A stretch of 5,270 nucleotides of DNA from Chloroflexi bacterium UBA6265 (GTDB lineage Bacteria; Chloroflexota; Chloroflexia; Thermomicrobiales; UBA6265), in contig DJVD01000259.1 in the NCBI GenBank assembly GCA_002440805.1, positions 1-5,270 on the forward strand, written 5' to 3'. Below, piece after piece: positions 4,774-5,270 of the stretch. Every line of letters starts with the position of its first letter. The first letter of the stretch is position 1. A program made the translations under genes and the position numbers. Under the pieces are notes generated by a model, which was given only the letters and a program-made list of their open reading frames with translations, had not been told where the DNA came from and did not search any database.

Positions 4774-5055
4774 ATGAGCACACCGCCGGAACTTACCGAG
4801 CAAACATCGTACGAGTTGGTGACCAGGGCGCTGGAGAGCATTGGCGGCCCGCAAACGGTGTACCGCAACCCGCGGATGGCGTTCGCGTTCGATGCGATTC
4901 GCAACCTCGAGTTCGAGGGGTACCAGATTGAAGTGCGCTATGGCGAGATCAGCACGCCCGCCATCGCAACCGTCAACGGCTGGGTGTGGGAGATCCACGA
5001 CCAGGATATCGAGCTGCTGATGCCGCCGCTGAAGCGCAAACCGCGCACGGTGTAG
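4774..5055 (+). CDS. Small protein of unknown function (93 residues)
   Basis: I do not recognise this protein. It starts MSTPPELTEQTSYELVTRAL and is rich in acidic residues and aromatics. The N-terminal third looks helical; the remainder alternates hydrophobic and polar residues as in beta strands, with GWVWEIHDQDIELLMPP (about 69-85) and a basic tail KRKPRTV. There is no signal peptide, membrane segment or metal-binding cluster. Coding status is supported by strong G/C bias at third codon positions throughout, a clean stop and its place in an otherwise gene-free stretch. The ATG at 4774 has only a weak purine patch upstream (AACGGG), so initiation may be weak. It is transcribed away from the hydrolases, and a functional link with them is not shown. 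A minus-strand open frame over the same bases (4627-4998) is less convincing. Confidence 0.7.
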   Translation: MSTPPELTEQTSYELVTRALESIGGPQTVYRNPRMAFAFDAIRNLEFEGYQIEVRYGEISTPAIATVNGWVWEIHDQDIELLMPPLKRKPRTV

Positions 5056-5080
5056 GCGCCGATACGTGTAGGCCCGTCCA

Positions 5081-5270
5081 CGTAGCGGCGGACCTGCGTG
5101 TCCGCCTGACCCATAAGCGCGTAGCGGCGGACCTGCGTGTCCGCCTGACCCATAGACGCGTAGCGGCGGGCCTCTGTGTCTGCCCTTCTGAGAGTTAGCC
5201 GATCCTACAGAGCGGGGACCTGCGTGGCCGCCTAACCCATAGGCGCGTAGCGGCGGACCTGCGTGTCCGC
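5081..5270 (+). repeat. Tandem array of 39-bp hairpin repeats (runs off window)
   Basis: Units begin at 5081, 5120 and 5159, exactly 39 nt apart. The third has a diverged tail, a degraded copy follows at about 5211-5245, and a clean unit starts at 5246 and is cut by the window end. Each good unit reads CGTAGCGGCGGACCTGCGTG then TCCGCC, followed by TGACCCATA and a short linker. GGCGGAC (5087-5093 in unit 1) pairs with GTCCGCC (5100-5106) around CTGCGT. The same hairpin, with T for C at two positions, appears in minus orientation at 3081-3106, 3186-3211 and 3291-3316. It lies 25 nt after the stop of the small gene. No unique spacers separate the units, so it is not CRISPR. Confidence 0.85.

Noticed and set aside
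4571..4783. Extended N-terminus of gene A (up to 71 extra residues)
   Set aside because: The extra stretch has no M20D counterpart and no ribosome-binding site, and it crosses the small divergent gene's start. The ATG at 4570 has a good ribosome-binding site and starts where family members do.
4627..4998. Minus-strand open frame of 123 codons opposite the small gene
   Set aside because: It overlaps the better-supported plus-strand frame and the promoter region. It shows no recognisable domain and no ribosome-binding site.

Overview
This is a GC-rich bacterial window. Its main content is four paralogous M20D-type metallo-amidohydrolase genes (hippurate hydrolase / N-acyl-amino-acid amidohydrolase / IAA-amino-acid hydrolase-like), all on the minus strand. 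From upstream to downstream they are gene A (3374-4570), gene B (1760-2959), gene C (345-1562) and gene D (1-148, cut by the window edge after its first 49 codons). A small unrecognised 93-codon gene (4774-5055) diverges from gene A on the plus strand. The three complete hydrolases keep every metal-binding and catalytic motif of the family and look functional. None has a signal peptide, so they are probably cytosolic. The codon usage, the protein style and the abundance of GC-rich palindromic intergenic repeats suggest a Chloroflexota/Thermomicrobia-like or similar high-GC environmental bacterium; this is an impression only, as no marker gene is present.

Layout: 1-148 gene D start; 149-344 spacer with two hairpins; 345-1562 gene C; 1563-1759 spacer with an inverted-repeat-bounded element and a three-way-junction-like fold; 1760-2959 gene B; 2960-3373 a 414-base non-coding spacer filled with hairpin repeats, including a 105-bp tandem repeat; 3374-4570 gene A; 4571-4773 divergent promoter region with small palindromes and none of the repeats; 4774-5055 small gene; 5056-5270 a 39-bp tandem hairpin array running off the window.

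The most unusual part is the spacer DNA. All four repeat-bearing regions carry variants of one hairpin word, GTAG-N-GGCGGAC / loop / GTCCGCC, in both orientations. Two copies show paired, compensatory base changes that keep the stem, which suggests selection on the folded form or a mobile palindrome family (REP/MITE-like). Copies face each other across the inter-hydrolase spacers. A conserved 43-nt version sits just upstream of the ribosome-binding sites of genes B and C, and a related but looser hairpin precedes gene D. Strong hairpins also lie 11-15 nt after the stop codons of genes A and B.

Inferred working model: the hydrolases arose by tandem duplication and may be transcribed right to left from the 4571-4773 region. 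The hairpins between them may act as mRNA processing, stabilising or attenuating elements, or may be passengers that promoted the duplications. The substrates cannot be read from the sequence.
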